Source: Thermomonas brevis
Lineage (GTDB): Bacteria; Pseudomonadota; Gammaproteobacteria; Xanthomonadales; Xanthomonadaceae
Direction of reading: 5' to 3'
Assembly: GCF_014395425.1 (NCBI RefSeq)
Contig: NZ_CP060711.1
Location: 2,852,001-2,916,000 of the forward strand
Length of the DNA: 64,000 bases
Below are positions 1 to 9,874 of the stretch, in pieces. The notes beneath the pieces are model-generated. The model made no database searches. It was given only the letters and a program-made list of their open reading frames with translations, and was not told where the DNA came from. Position 1 is the first letter of the stretch. Each line of letters opens with the position of its first letter. The position numbers and the translations under genes were made by a program.

Positions 1-1598
1 GGCGTGGTGCCGAAGTTCTGCGGGCCGGGATTGAAGAAATTGATGGTCTGCGCTGCTTTGGGCGTGACCGAATTGGACGCGGACGACGCCGGCCCCGTGC
101 CGATGCCGTTGATCGCCTTCACCGTGAAGGTATAGGCCGTGCCGTTGGTCAACCCGTTGACGGTGATGGGGCAGGCCGCCGGGCCGGTGCAGGTACCGAA
201 TGCCCCGCCGGGGCCAGCGGTGGCGATGTAGGTTGTGATGGCCGAGCCATTGTCGGCCGGCGCGGTGAAGGTCACCGTGGCTTGCCCGGTGCCCGCCGTG
301 GCGGTGACGCCGGTCGGCGCGTTCGGGACGAGCGCATAGGTGAACTGATCCGCCCCGCTGGTCGCGCTGGTGCCGCCCGCCGTGGTGACGCGCACGTCCA
401 CCGTGCCGGTGCCGGCGGGTGCGGTGGCGGTTATCTGATTGGTGTTGTTGACCGTGAAGCCGTTGGCCGACGTGCCGCCGAAGGTGACGGCGGTGGCGCC
501 GGTGAGGTTGTTGCCGTTGATAACTACAGTGGTGCCGCCGCTGGGCGACCCGGACGTGGGCGAAACCGCAGTGACCGTGGGTGCGGCGACATAGGTGTAC
601 TGGTCGAACGCACTAGTGGCGCTGGTGCCGCCCGGCGTGGTGACGGTGATGTCGTAGGTGCCGGCGCTGTTGGCCGGCGAGGTGGCGGTGATCTGGGTAT
701 TGCTGTTGATGGTGTAGGTGGCGTTGGTGGCGCCGAACTTCACCGCGCCGGTCGGGCTGGCCGCCGAAAAGCCGGTGCCGGTAATGGTCACCGTGGTACC
801 GCCGCCGATCGGGCCGGCAGTGGGCGAAACCGCAGTGATCGTGGGCGCAGAAAGATAGGTGAATGACAGCGCGCCGGTGGTGCCGCTTGGTGCGGTGGCG
901 GTGACGTTCACCATGCCCGCGGCATGCGCGGGTGTAGCGAAACTGAGGGAGGTGCTGCTGTTGACCGTGACGGAGCCGGCAGGGATGACCGTGCCGCCAA
1001 TGGTCACCGACGTGCTGCCGACCACGAAACCGGTGCCGGTCATCGTCACCACGGTGCCGCCGAAGATGGGGCCGGCAGTGGGCGAAATAGCGGTGGCGGT
1101 GGGTGCGGATGTTCCGCCGCTGCAGGTGACGGTAGCTGATGCTTTGGCAGCAGGTGCAGAGGTGTCCGTCCAGAGATAGACGACGAAGTCCGAAAGACCA
1201 CCGGCTGGCACGGTATAGCTGCCGGATACGTTGATTTCGTTTCCTGCCGAGGATTTTTCTTCAACGGGAATGCCCGGAGGAGTATCCGACGGGCTCCTAT
1301 AGAGTGCGAAACCCGATCCGCCATTGGGATTGGGGTTGGCGGTTCCGGTGGATGTGGCGGTGTAGGTAATGACCTCTCCCGCCTGGACTGTATAGCCTTC
1401 CCGCCAATCGTCACTGGGCGAAGTCAACGTGACGCCGCTGCCCCAGTGCGCGTTGATCGCGGTGCAGCCCGAAGATACGGCCCATGCGGGCATGGTCTGC
1501 AACAGGCCAAGCAGTGCCGCCAACGTCAGCAGCAATCGGCGTTCGAACAGCGTGCCCCAGACGCGCCGGAAGCTCCGGCCCATGCCCGATATCGTCAT
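1..1598 (-). CDS. Secreted Ig-like (IPT/TIG and FN3) repeat protein, C-terminus beyond the window
   Basis: This open frame has no stop inside the window, so the protein continues past position 1. At least 532 residues are present. Residues about 20-40 form a hydrophobic signal peptide ending in AWA. Residues about 45-160 are a Thr/Ser/Gly-rich beta domain. Three IPT/TIG-type repeats start near residues 164, 250 and 341, each opening with APT.TA.SPT.G and a GGT.V..tG core. A fibronectin type III domain follows at about 423-512 (APTGVTATAG... NGLTNGTAY). The visible end (TPKAAQTINF) looks like the start of another beta repeat. Such proteins are secreted or surface-attached, and many act in adhesion. 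The start is ATG at 1598; ATG at 1583 is an in-frame alternative. The family assignment is firm, the specific function unknown. Confidence 0.85.
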   Translation of the reverse strand, partial: MTISGMGRSFRRVWGTLFERRLLLTLAALLGLLQTMPAWAVSSGCTAINAHWGSGVTLTSPSDDWREGYTVQAGEVITYTATSTGTANPNPNGGSGFALYRSPSDTPPGIPVEEKSSAGNEINVSGSYTVPAGGLSDFVVYLWTDTSAPAAKASATVTCSGGTSAPTATAISPTAGPIFGGTVVTMTGTGFVVGSTSVTIGGTVIPAGSVTVNSSTSLSFATPAHAAGMVNVTATAPSGTTGALSFTYLSAPTITAVSPTAGPIGGGTTVTITGTGFSAASPTGAVKFGATNATYTINSNTQITATSPANSAGTYDITVTTPGGTSATSAFDQYTYVAAPTVTAVSPTSGSPSGGTTVVINGNNLTGATAVTFGGTSANGFTVNNTNQITATAPAGTGTVDVRVTTAGGTSATSGADQFTYALVPNAPTGVTATAGTGQATVTFTAPADNGSAITTYIATAGPGGAFGTCTGPAACPITVNGLTNGTAYTFTVKAINGIGTGPASSASNSVTPKAAQTINFFNPGPQNFGTT

Positions 1599-1710
1599 CA
1601 CGAATCCCCTGTCCCATCGCGCTGCCGCCGCCATGGCGGGCAGGCTGGATGCGAACTGTAACCGTTTCGCTCGCCGTCGGCCTTGACGCAATCGGGCGGG
1701 GTCGAGCCCG

Positions 1711-2268
1711 TTATGCGATGCGCAGCAGCGGCACCACGCCCAGCACGTCGGACCACGGAAACAGCGGCCCGGGATCGCGCTTGCGCCGCACTTTCACGGC
1801 GGGATCGTCGCTGGCTTCGACCTCGTCCCGATCCAGGTCCTCATGGCCGGCGATCTGCGCCAGCGCCGGCGCTTCGCCCCGCAGCCATTGCAGCAGCGCG
1901 ACCAGCGAGGCGACCTGCGCATCGGTATACGGCTCGTCCATCGCCTGGTGGCGCGAATCCAGCCAGTGCGGGAAGCGTCCGGTGTTGACCAGTTCGATGC
2001 CGATGCTGCGGTCGTTCCAGCCGCGCGTGTGGTGGGCGATGCGGCCGGGCGGCGCGTATTCCTCGATGCGGCCGTCGCGGTCGATGTAGTAGTGGCCGCT
2101 GTTGCCGGTGCCGGAGTCGTAAAGCACGCGCTCGCCGTACTCGCGGGCGGTGGCGAGGTCGGGCAGCTCGGTGCAGTGGATGACCACGGTGTCGATGTCG
2201 TCCAGCGCGCGCTCGGCCAGCAGGCCGACGTAGGGCAGGGGATGCGTGCGGATCGCGGGGGCGGACAT
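1711..2268 (-). CDS. N-acetylmuramoyl-L-alanine amidase (Amidase_2/AmpD-like)
   Basis: A 185-residue protein made of one amidase_2 domain, which hydrolyses the amide bond between N-acetylmuramic acid and L-alanine in peptidoglycan or muropeptides. Visible family features are VVIHCTELP near residue 31 (first zinc His), GHYYIDRDG, the IAHHTRGWNDRSIGIELVN block near 78-95 (second His region and the conserved Glu), GHEDLD near 145, and RDPGPLFPW at the end (the Asp-Pro-Gly ligand region). No signal peptide is obvious, which fits a cytoplasmic AmpD-like recycling enzyme better than a secreted autolysin. I chose ATG at 2268. A TTG two codons upstream is possible, and neither has a strong ribosome site. 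It is divergent from the hydrolase at 2310 with only 41 bp between the starts. Confidence 0.85.
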   Translation of the reverse strand: MSAPAIRTHPLPYVGLLAERALDDIDTVVIHCTELPDLATAREYGERVLYDSGTGNSGHYYIDRDGRIEEYAPPGRIAHHTRGWNDRSIGIELVNTGRFPHWLDSRHQAMDEPYTDAQVASLVALLQWLRGEAPALAQIAGHEDLDRDEVEASDDPAVKVRRKRDPGPLFPWSDVLGVVPLLRIA

Positions 2269-2277
2269 GGGCAAATG

Positions 2278-2305
2278 CTAGCATTCACCTATATGACTAG
2301 CATTC
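2278..2305. promoter_or_regulatory. Direct repeat CTAGCATTC in a 41-bp divergent spacer
   Basis: The nine bases CTAGCATTC occur at 2278-2286 and again at 2297-2305, 19 bp apart. Between them lies the AT-rich ACCTATATGA. The spacer must hold promoters for both the amidase and the hydrolase, so the repeat may be a shared regulator site. The repeat is seen directly; its function is inferred. Confidence 0.3.
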
Positions 2306-2309
2306 GCGC

Positions 2310-2837
2310 ATGAACGGACATTGCATCCTGTCGCACGGCTTCGAGAGCGGCCCCGATGCGACCAAAGTGACCGCGCTGGCGGACGTGGCCGAGCGCTTCG
2401 GCTGGACCCACGAGCGCCCCGATTACACCGATCTCGATGCCCGCCGCGAGGTCACGCCGCTGGGCGACGTGCCGGCGCGCATCGCCCGCCTGCAAACATT
2501 GGCCCAAGCGGCGGCCGCGCGCGGCCCGCTGGTGCTGGCCGGTTCCAGCCTCGGCGCCTACATCAGCGGCTACGTGTCGCGGCAACTGCCGGTGGCGGGA
2601 TTGTTCCTGATGGCGCCGCCGGTGGTGATGGAAGGCGCGCCGCCGATGCCGGCGGCCAGCGTGCCGACCTCCATCATCCATGGCTGGCACGACGAACTGA
2701 TCCCCGCCGCGCAGGTGGTCGAGTGGGCCGGCGCGCGCGATGCGCGGCTGCTGCTGGTGAACGATGCGCATCGGCTGTCCGATCACGTGCAGGCCAGCGC
2801 CGATGCGTTCGCCGCGCTGCTCGCGGCGCTTTCCTGA
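2310..2837 (+). CDS. Small alpha/beta-fold hydrolase
   Basis: A 175-residue protein resembling compact YqiA/RBBP9-type alpha/beta hydrolases. The N-terminus ILSHGFESGPDATK gives the oxyanion-hole strand. GSSLGAY near residue 91 is the nucleophile elbow with Ser at its centre. The C-terminal stretch NDAHRLSDHV supplies the likely catalytic His, with an Asp from IIHGWHDELIP. There is no signal peptide, so it is probably cytoplasmic. Substrate cannot be read from the sequence; esters or thioesters are typical. It ends shortly before a REP-like inverted pair, and rlmKL follows in the same direction. Confidence 0.75.
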   Translation: MNGHCILSHGFESGPDATKVTALADVAERFGWTHERPDYTDLDARREVTPLGDVPARIARLQTLAQAAAARGPLVLAGSSLGAYISGYVSRQLPVAGLFLMAPPVVMEGAPPMPAASVPTSIIHGWHDELIPAAQVVEWAGARDARLLLVNDAHRLSDHVQASADAFAALLAALS

Positions 2838-2873
2838 TGGTCAGCGGGAACGTGCCGACGCGATGCAATCAAA

Positions 2874-2978
2874 GCCCTCCCTTTCAAGGGGAGGGTTGGG
2901 TGGGGATGGTGTTCAAGCGTGACACTTTCGTACCCAACACCATCCCCATCCCGGCCTTCCCCTTGAAGGGGAAGGAGA
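2874..2978. repeat. REP-like inverted pair (element A)
   Basis: Left arm about 2874-2912 and right arm about 2935-2976 are near-complementary over roughly 28 bp (AAGGGGAGGGTTGGGT against the complement of the right arm, ending in GGGGATGGTGTT). Each outer end carries its own small palindrome (CCTTTCAAGG, CCCCTTGAAGGGG). The unit resembles those at 5163-5283, 42116-42153 and 44221-44338, so it is a dispersed family of intergenic palindromes rather than a one-off terminator. Confidence 0.75.
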
Positions 2979-3027
2979 AAACAACGCGCCCCTGCGGCGG
3001 ATTTCTGCGAAATGCGGACGGTGGGCC

Positions 3028-5157
<2,130 letters not shown>

Positions 5158-5162
5158 TGCTT

Positions 5163-5283
5163 TTCCTTCTCCCTCCGGGAGACGGTGCCCGAAGGGCGGA
5201 TGAGGGTACGCAGCAACCGATCACTTCACGCGAAAAGCCCCTCACCCGCCTGCGGCACCCTCTCCCCGCAAGCGGGGAGAGGA
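5163..5283. repeat. REP-like inverted pair (element B) between convergent rlmKL and aqpZ
   Basis: Left unit about 5165-5208 (CCTTCTCCCTCCGGGAGA, then a GGTGCCCGAAGGGCGGATGA-type tail) and right unit about 5238-5282, which on the opposite strand reads CCTCTCCCCGCTTGCGGGGA with a related tail. The two units are inverted copies of one motif: an outer hairpin followed by a second small hairpin and TGAGGG. It could also serve as a bidirectional terminator for the two convergent genes. Confidence 0.75.
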
Positions 5284-5297
5284 TCGGGATTGCGCGA

Positions 5298-6032
5298 TCA
5301 ACCGTTGCCGGTGATGTCGGGCCGTTCCGGCCCCAGCCACTTGTAGACCACGCCGCCCAGCAGGCCGCCGAGGATCGGGGCCAGCCAGAACATCCACAGC
5401 TGCGGCAGCGGCGTGCCGCCGACGATCAGCGCCACGCCGGTGGAGCGCGCCGGGTTCACCGAGGTATTGGTGACGGGAATACTGATGAGATGGATCAGCG
5501 TCAGGCCCAGGCCGATCGCGATCGGCGCGAAGCCGACCGGCGCCTTGCTGTGGGTCGCGCCCATGATGATGACCAGGAACATCGCGGTCATCACCACTTC
5601 GCACAGGAACGCGGCGGCGATGTCGTAGCCGCCCGGCGAGTGATCGCCGAAGCCGTTGGTGGCGAATACGCCCGCCGAGTTCGGATCGAGGGCGAAGCCC
5701 GCCGCGCCGCTGGCGATCCTGTAGAGAATCCAGCCGGCGAAGATCGCGCCCAGCACCTGCACCACGATGTAGGGCAGCAAATCCTTCGCCGGGAAACGCC
5801 CGCCGGCCCACAGCCCGAAGCTCACCGCCGGATTGAAATGCCCGCCCGAAATATGGCCGAACGCATACGCACCGGTCAGCACGGTCAGGCCGAACGCCAG
5901 CGCCACGCCCAGCAGCCCGATCCCCAGCGGATTGCCGTCGCCGCCGAACTTCGCCGCCAGCACCGCGCTGCCGCAGCCGCCCAGCACCAGCCAGAACGTG
6001 CCGATGAACTCGGCTCCGAGTCGTTTGAGCAT
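5298..6032 (-). CDS. aqpZ: Aquaporin Z
   Basis: A 244-residue MIP-family channel of about six membrane helices, expected in the inner membrane to conduct water. Both signature loops are present: [10 protein letters not shown] near residue 65 and [10 protein letters not shown] near 193. The N-terminus [22 protein letters not shown] is typical of AqpZ. The second-loop Arg after NPA and the absence of a long periplasmic loop favour the water-selective AqpZ class over glycerol facilitators. ATG at 6032 has GGGGAG six bases upstream. It is convergent with rlmKL and downstream of a low-GC orphan gene. Confidence 0.93.
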   Translation of the reverse strand: MLKRLGAEFIGTFWLVLGGCGSAVLAAKFGGDGNPLGIGLLGVALAFGLTVLTGAYAFGHISGGHFNPAVSFGLWAGGRFPAKDLLPYIVVQVLGAIFAGWILYRIASGAAGFALDPNSAGVFATNGFGDHSPGGYDIAAAFLCEVVMTAMFLVIIMGATHSKAPVGFAPIAIGLGLTLIHLISIPVTNTSVNPARSTGVALIVGGTPLPQLWMFWLAPILGGLLGGVVYKWLGPERPDITGNG

Positions 6033-6148
6033 CGTGATCTCCCCGCCAGTCAGGCGCGCGGGTTGCGCGCAGCGTCACCTTAGCCGAAAGAAGGAAGGGT
6101 TTGCCGAGCGGGCTGCTGCTTAAATTCGTGCCTCGGAGCGACATAAAT

Positions 6149-6925
6149 CTAGTCGCATTCCGATGGTTCGCGGTCTCCCCAGTCATCTCCATTCTCTGAG
6201 CAGAGTCGGATTACCTCAGTTACCAATGGCCAGAACTCTTCATATCCTGCCCTCATGTGTTCGTCTGGCGAGACCCAAAAGAATTGCACTGGCCTCTCTG
6301 GAATACCACGTGTGTTTGCATCAATGATTTCGTGCGTATGCTGTAGGCGGAACATGAATTCGCAATTTAGAAGTCTTGTTGCGGCCTCAATAAGAGTCGA
6401 ATCAAGAAACGTCACATATGTTTGAAGTGCGCTCGCTATTTGAGCGGATCCTTTGAGCGCGGTGTTCTCAAACATCTCCCACCACTTCACATTGCCTTTG
6501 CCGTCCGCGTAACTGGACATGCTGTTCAAGTTGACTAAGGCAAGAGCGGAACGCTGATCGCTATTCAGTAAGTCCAGTGGTGAGCTTGGTTCCGGGTTCG
6601 CCTTGTCCCATTGATGGGAGTTTTTGAAAACACAAACGGTGTGTTGGACGCCACGAAGAAGTTGTTCGCGGCCCGTTCTGGATATCTGTGCGCGAACAGA
6701 TTGTTGTGACGCTTGTTGTCTATGGTTGCGCAGCGTTACAAGAGTGGTCGTTACTAGAGCGGCGAGCGAGATGATGGCGACTATCCAGCCTGTTGATGTG
6801 ACCTTTTCAATGCCGACGCCTTGTTCGTTCCATTTGGGGGCACCAACAATGGCAACAAGTGCGGCGCCAAATGCCACGATAGGCGGAAGATAGTCGAGCG
6901 CTTTTGCAATTCGAGGAAATTTCAT
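6149..6925 (-). CDS. Low-GC orphan membrane protein of unknown function
   Basis: A 258-residue protein I do not recognise. Two hydrophobic segments, about residues 13-29 and 44-63, are joined by a short polar loop. The C-terminal 190 residues are soluble and contain Trp/Phe-rich helices (KWWEMF, YVTFLDSTLIEAATRLLN, FFWVSPDEHM) and an acidic tail. The DNA is clearly AT-richer (about half GC by eye) than everything around it and uses codons such as ACA, AGA and TTG that its neighbours avoid. This suggests recent acquisition. It begins 19 bp after the stop of potI on the same strand, so it could be cotranscribed with the pot operon, but no role in transport is evident. The N-terminal anchor plus cytoplasmic domain is also seen in some phage or defence orphans; that is only a loose analogy. 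Confidence 0.7.
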   Translation of the reverse strand: MKFPRIAKALDYLPPIVAFGAALVAIVGAPKWNEQGVGIEKVTSTGWIVAIISLAALVTTTLVTLRNHRQQASQQSVRAQISRTGREQLLRGVQHTVCVFKNSHQWDKANPEPSSPLDLLNSDQRSALALVNLNSMSSYADGKGNVKWWEMFENTALKGSAQIASALQTYVTFLDSTLIEAATRLLNCEFMFRLQHTHEIIDANTRGIPERPVQFFWVSPDEHMRAGYEEFWPLVTEVIRLCSENGDDWGDREPSECD

Positions 6926-6944
6926 CTGGCGTGCAACTGGAAGC

Positions 6945-7742
6945 TTAAGCCGCTTCGCGCCGGTGCATCACCACCCCGGCCACCACCACGCCAATAGCAA
7001 CGACGGTGACGATCAACGTCGCCAACGCATTGATCTCCGGCGTCACGCCCAGCTTGACCTTGGAATAGATCAGCATCGGCAGCGTGCTTGCGCCGGGGCC
7101 GGAGGTGAAGCTGGCGATGACCAGGTCGTCCAGCGACAGGGTGAAGGCCAGCAGCCAGCCGGCCAGCAGGGCGGGGGCGATCAGCGGCAGGGTGATGAGC
7201 CAGAACACGCGCCACGGGCGTGCGCCCAAGTCCATCGCGGCTTCTTCTAGGCTGTCGTCCAGCGCGGCCATGCGCGAGCGCACCACCACCGTCACGTAGC
7301 AGGTGGTCAGGGTGATGTGGGCGATCATGATCGTGCTCATGCCGCGCTCGGGCCAGCCCAATGCCTGCTGCAAGGTGACGAACAGCAGCAGCGAGGACAG
7401 GCCCAGCATCACGTCGGGCATCACCATCGGCGCGGAGTTCATCAGGCTGAGCAGGCCGCTTCCGGGGAAGCGGCCGAAGCGCGAGAGCGCCAGCCCGCAG
7501 GCGGTGCCGAGGACGGTGGCGCAGCTTGCGGCCACGGCGGCAATCGTCAGGCTGCGCGCCAGCGCCTGCATGATCTGCTCGTTGGAGAACAGCGAGACGT
7601 ACCAGCGGGTGGAGAAGCCCGCCCAGACCGTCGCCATGCGCGAGGCGCTGAACGAATACACGATCATCGAGACGATGGGCACGTACAGCAGCGCGTAGCC
7701 CGCCGCCATCGCCGCCCACAGGCCCCAGTTGCGGCGGCTCAT
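6945..7742 (-). CDS. potI: Putrescine/spermidine ABC transporter permease PotI (PotC class)
   Basis: A 265-residue inner-membrane permease, the second channel half of the polyamine importer. About six hydrophobic helices are visible. The EAA loop reads EEAAMDLGARPWRVFWLITLP near residues 160-180 and contacts the ATPase. The N-terminus (WGLWAAMAAGYALLYVPIVSMIVYSF) is typical of PotI/PotC. The ATG at 7742 overlaps the potH stop by four bases (ATGA), indicating translational coupling. It is the last gene of potFGHI. Confidence 0.92.
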   Translation of the reverse strand: MSRRNWGLWAAMAAGYALLYVPIVSMIVYSFSASRMATVWAGFSTRWYVSLFSNEQIMQALARSLTIAAVAASCATVLGTACGLALSRFGRFPGSGLLSLMNSAPMVMPDVMLGLSSLLLFVTLQQALGWPERGMSTIMIAHITLTTCYVTVVVRSRMAALDDSLEEAAMDLGARPWRVFWLITLPLIAPALLAGWLLAFTLSLDDLVIASFTSGPGASTLPMLIYSKVKLGVTPEINALATLIVTVVAIGVVVAGVVMHRREAA

Positions 7743-8728
7743 GCCTGCGCCTCGCGCCGCTCGCGGCGGTTTTCGACGTATTCGAACAGCAGCGTCGGGA
7801 TCACCAGCAACAGCAGCATGGCGACCGCCACGGCGGCGGCCAGCGGCCAGTCGCGGTTGGTGAAGAACTCCGTCCACAGCACGCGGCCGATGGTGAGCGC
7901 GTCGGGGCCGCCGAGGATGTCGGGGATCACGAACTCGCCCACCGCCGGGATGAACACCAGCAGCGCGCCGGCGATAATGCCCGGCATCGACAGCGGCAAC
8001 GTCACCCGCAGGAACGCCTGCCACGGCTTCGCGCCGAGGTCGGCGGCGGCTTCCAGCAGGCCGAAGTCCAGCCGCATCAGGGTGGCGGTCAGCGGCAGGA
8101 TCATGAAGGGCAGGTAGTTGTAGACGATGCCGATATAGACGGCGAGGTCGGTGTGCAGGATCGCGGTGCCGGGTTCGATCAGGCCGATGGCGGCCAGCGC
8201 GCCGGTCAGCACGCCGTTGGCCTTGAGCATGCCGATCATCGCGTAGGTGCGCAGCAGAGAACTCGTCCAGAACGGCAGGATCACCAGCACCAGCAGCAGC
8301 ATCCGCCACGCGGGCCGCGCGCGGGCGATGCCGTAGGCGATGGGATAGCCCAGCAGCAGGCAGAACAGGGTGGAGACGCCGGCGAACAGCAGCGACTTCA
8401 GGTAGGCGGCGACGTACAGCGGGTCTTGCAGCAGCAGCGCATAGCTGCCGGCGTGCAGGCGCAGGCTGGTGGCGCCGTCGGCGGCGTGTTCGATCAGCGG
8501 CGTGTACGGCGGCGATTGCCCGAACACCGCTTCGGCGAAGCTGATCTTCAGCACGATCAGGAACGGCACCGCGAAGAACAGCAGCAGCCACAGCATCGGC
8601 AGCATGGTGACGACGAAGCGCCCGCGCCGGGTGCGGAACTCGGTGCCGACCGCGCGGAACCAGCCGAACAGGTTGCGGACGACCTCCGCCCAGAGCTGCG
8701 ACCAGCCGCCGTTCGGGACGCTGCTCAT
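7739..8728 (-). CDS. potH: Putrescine/spermidine ABC transporter permease PotH (PotB class)
   Basis: A 329-residue inner-membrane permease forming the first channel half. An N-terminal cytoplasmic tail of about 45 residues leads to LPMLWLLLFFAVPFLIVLKISF, the first helix. About six helices follow. The EAA loop EAAADLGAKPWQAFLRVTLP sits near residue 220. I chose ATG at 8728 because it overlaps the potG stop (ATGA); an in-frame start further upstream would lie inside potG. PotH and PotI differ clearly in sequence, as expected for a heterodimeric channel. Confidence 0.92.
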   Translation of the reverse strand: MSSVPNGGWSQLWAEVVRNLFGWFRAVGTEFRTRRGRFVVTMLPMLWLLLFFAVPFLIVLKISFAEAVFGQSPPYTPLIEHAADGATSLRLHAGSYALLLQDPLYVAAYLKSLLFAGVSTLFCLLLGYPIAYGIARARPAWRMLLLVLVILPFWTSSLLRTYAMIGMLKANGVLTGALAAIGLIEPGTAILHTDLAVYIGIVYNYLPFMILPLTATLMRLDFGLLEAAADLGAKPWQAFLRVTLPLSMPGIIAGALLVFIPAVGEFVIPDILGGPDALTIGRVLWTEFFTNRDWPLAAAVAVAMLLLLVIPTLLFEYVENRRERREAQA

Positions 8729-9873
8729 GTCGCCAGCACCACCGCGCCGCTGGCCGGCCAGCTCAGCCACAGCGTTTCGCCCCAGTCGTAGTGCGGCTCG
8801 GAGCTGCGTTCGACGTGGGTTTCCTGCACGCGGACCACCGCGCCGGATTCGGTTTCGACGTGGTAGACGGACACGTCGCCGAGGTAGGCGATGTCGCGCA
8901 CCTTGCCGACCGCCACGTTGTCGGCCTGCGGGCGCGATTCGTGCACGTCGATTTTTTCCGGGCGCACCGCGACGCTGACAGCGGTGCCTTCCGGCAATGG
9001 ATCGGCGTGGCGGGCCAGCAGCGCGCCGCCGTCCACCGCGTCGCAGGCGATGCGAGCGGTGCGGGCGGCGGCGTCATGCGACAGCACGCGACCCTCGAAC
9101 AGGTTGATGCCGCCGATGAACTCGGCGACGAAGCGGGTGGACGGGTATTCGTACAGCGCGGCGGGCGTGGACACCTGCACGATGCGGCCCGCGTCCATCA
9201 CCGCGATGCGGCTGGACATGGTCATCGCTTCTTCCTGATCGTGCGTGACCATCACGAAGGTGGTGCCGACGCGCTCCTGGATGTTGACCAGCTCGAACTG
9301 GGTGCGCTCGCGCAGGCGCTTGTCCAGCGCGCCCAGCGGTTCGTCGAGCAGCAGCAGCTTGGGCTGCTTCGCCAGCGCGCGCGCCAGGGCCACGCGCTGG
9401 CGCTGGCCGCCGGAGAGCTGCGCCGGCTTGCGCGCGCCGAGCTGCGGCATCTGCACCAGTTCCAGCATCTGCTGCACGCGATCCTTGATCTCGCCCGCGC
9501 CCATGCCGTCCTGCTTCAGGCCGAAGGCGATGTTCTGCGCCACGCTCATGTGCGGGAACAGGGCGTAGCTCTGGAACATCATGTTCACGGGGCGCTGGTA
9601 GGGCGGCAGCGCCGTCACGTCCACACCGTCGATCAGCACGCGCCCGCGATCCGGCGTTTCCAGGCCGGCGAGGATGCGCAGCAGCGTGCTCTTGCCCGAA
9701 CCCGATCCGCCGAGCAGGGCGAAGAACTCGCCGCGATACACGTCCAGCGAAATGTCGTCGCAGGCGTAGAGCTTGCCGAAGGTCTTGGTGATGCCCTCGA
9801 TCCGCAGGAAAGGTTGCGCCGCCGGGTCTTTCCACGGCTCCAGCGGCGCGGCGGAACGGTTGGCCAGCGCCAC
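8725..9873 (-). CDS. potG: Polyamine ABC transporter ATP-binding protein PotG (PotA class)
   Basis: A 382-residue ATPase that powers the polyamine importer. Walker A GGSGSGKST is at about residues 55-63, followed by the Q-loop MMFQSYALFPHM, signature [15 protein letters not shown], Walker B LLLLDEP with the D-loop GALD, and H-loop VMVTHDQEEAM. The C-terminal TOBE region (SVAVRPEKI...) is present. I chose GTG at 9873, one base after the potF stop, giving the family's usual length. Longer in-frame starts would run through potF. The two GTG starts at the head of this operon (potF, potG) are consistent with each other. Confidence 0.93.
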   Translation of the reverse strand: MALANRSAAPLEPWKDPAAQPFLRIEGITKTFGKLYACDDISLDVYRGEFFALLGGSGSGKSTLLRILAGLETPDRGRVLIDGVDVTALPPYQRPVNMMFQSYALFPHMSVAQNIAFGLKQDGMGAGEIKDRVQQMLELVQMPQLGARKPAQLSGGQRQRVALARALAKQPKLLLLDEPLGALDKRLRERTQFELVNIQERVGTTFVMVTHDQEEAMTMSSRIAVMDAGRIVQVSTPAALYEYPSTRFVAEFIGGINLFEGRVLSHDAAARTARIACDAVDGGALLARHADPLPEGTAVSVAVRPEKIDVHESRPQADNVAVGKVRDIAYLGDVSVYHVETESGAVVRVQETHVERSSEPHYDWGETLWLSWPASGAVVLAT

Positions 9874-9874
9874 C

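Noticed and set aside
5158..5297. Small gene between rlmKL and aqpZ
   Set aside because: The stretch is accounted for by REP element B and has no ribosome site or plausible protein.
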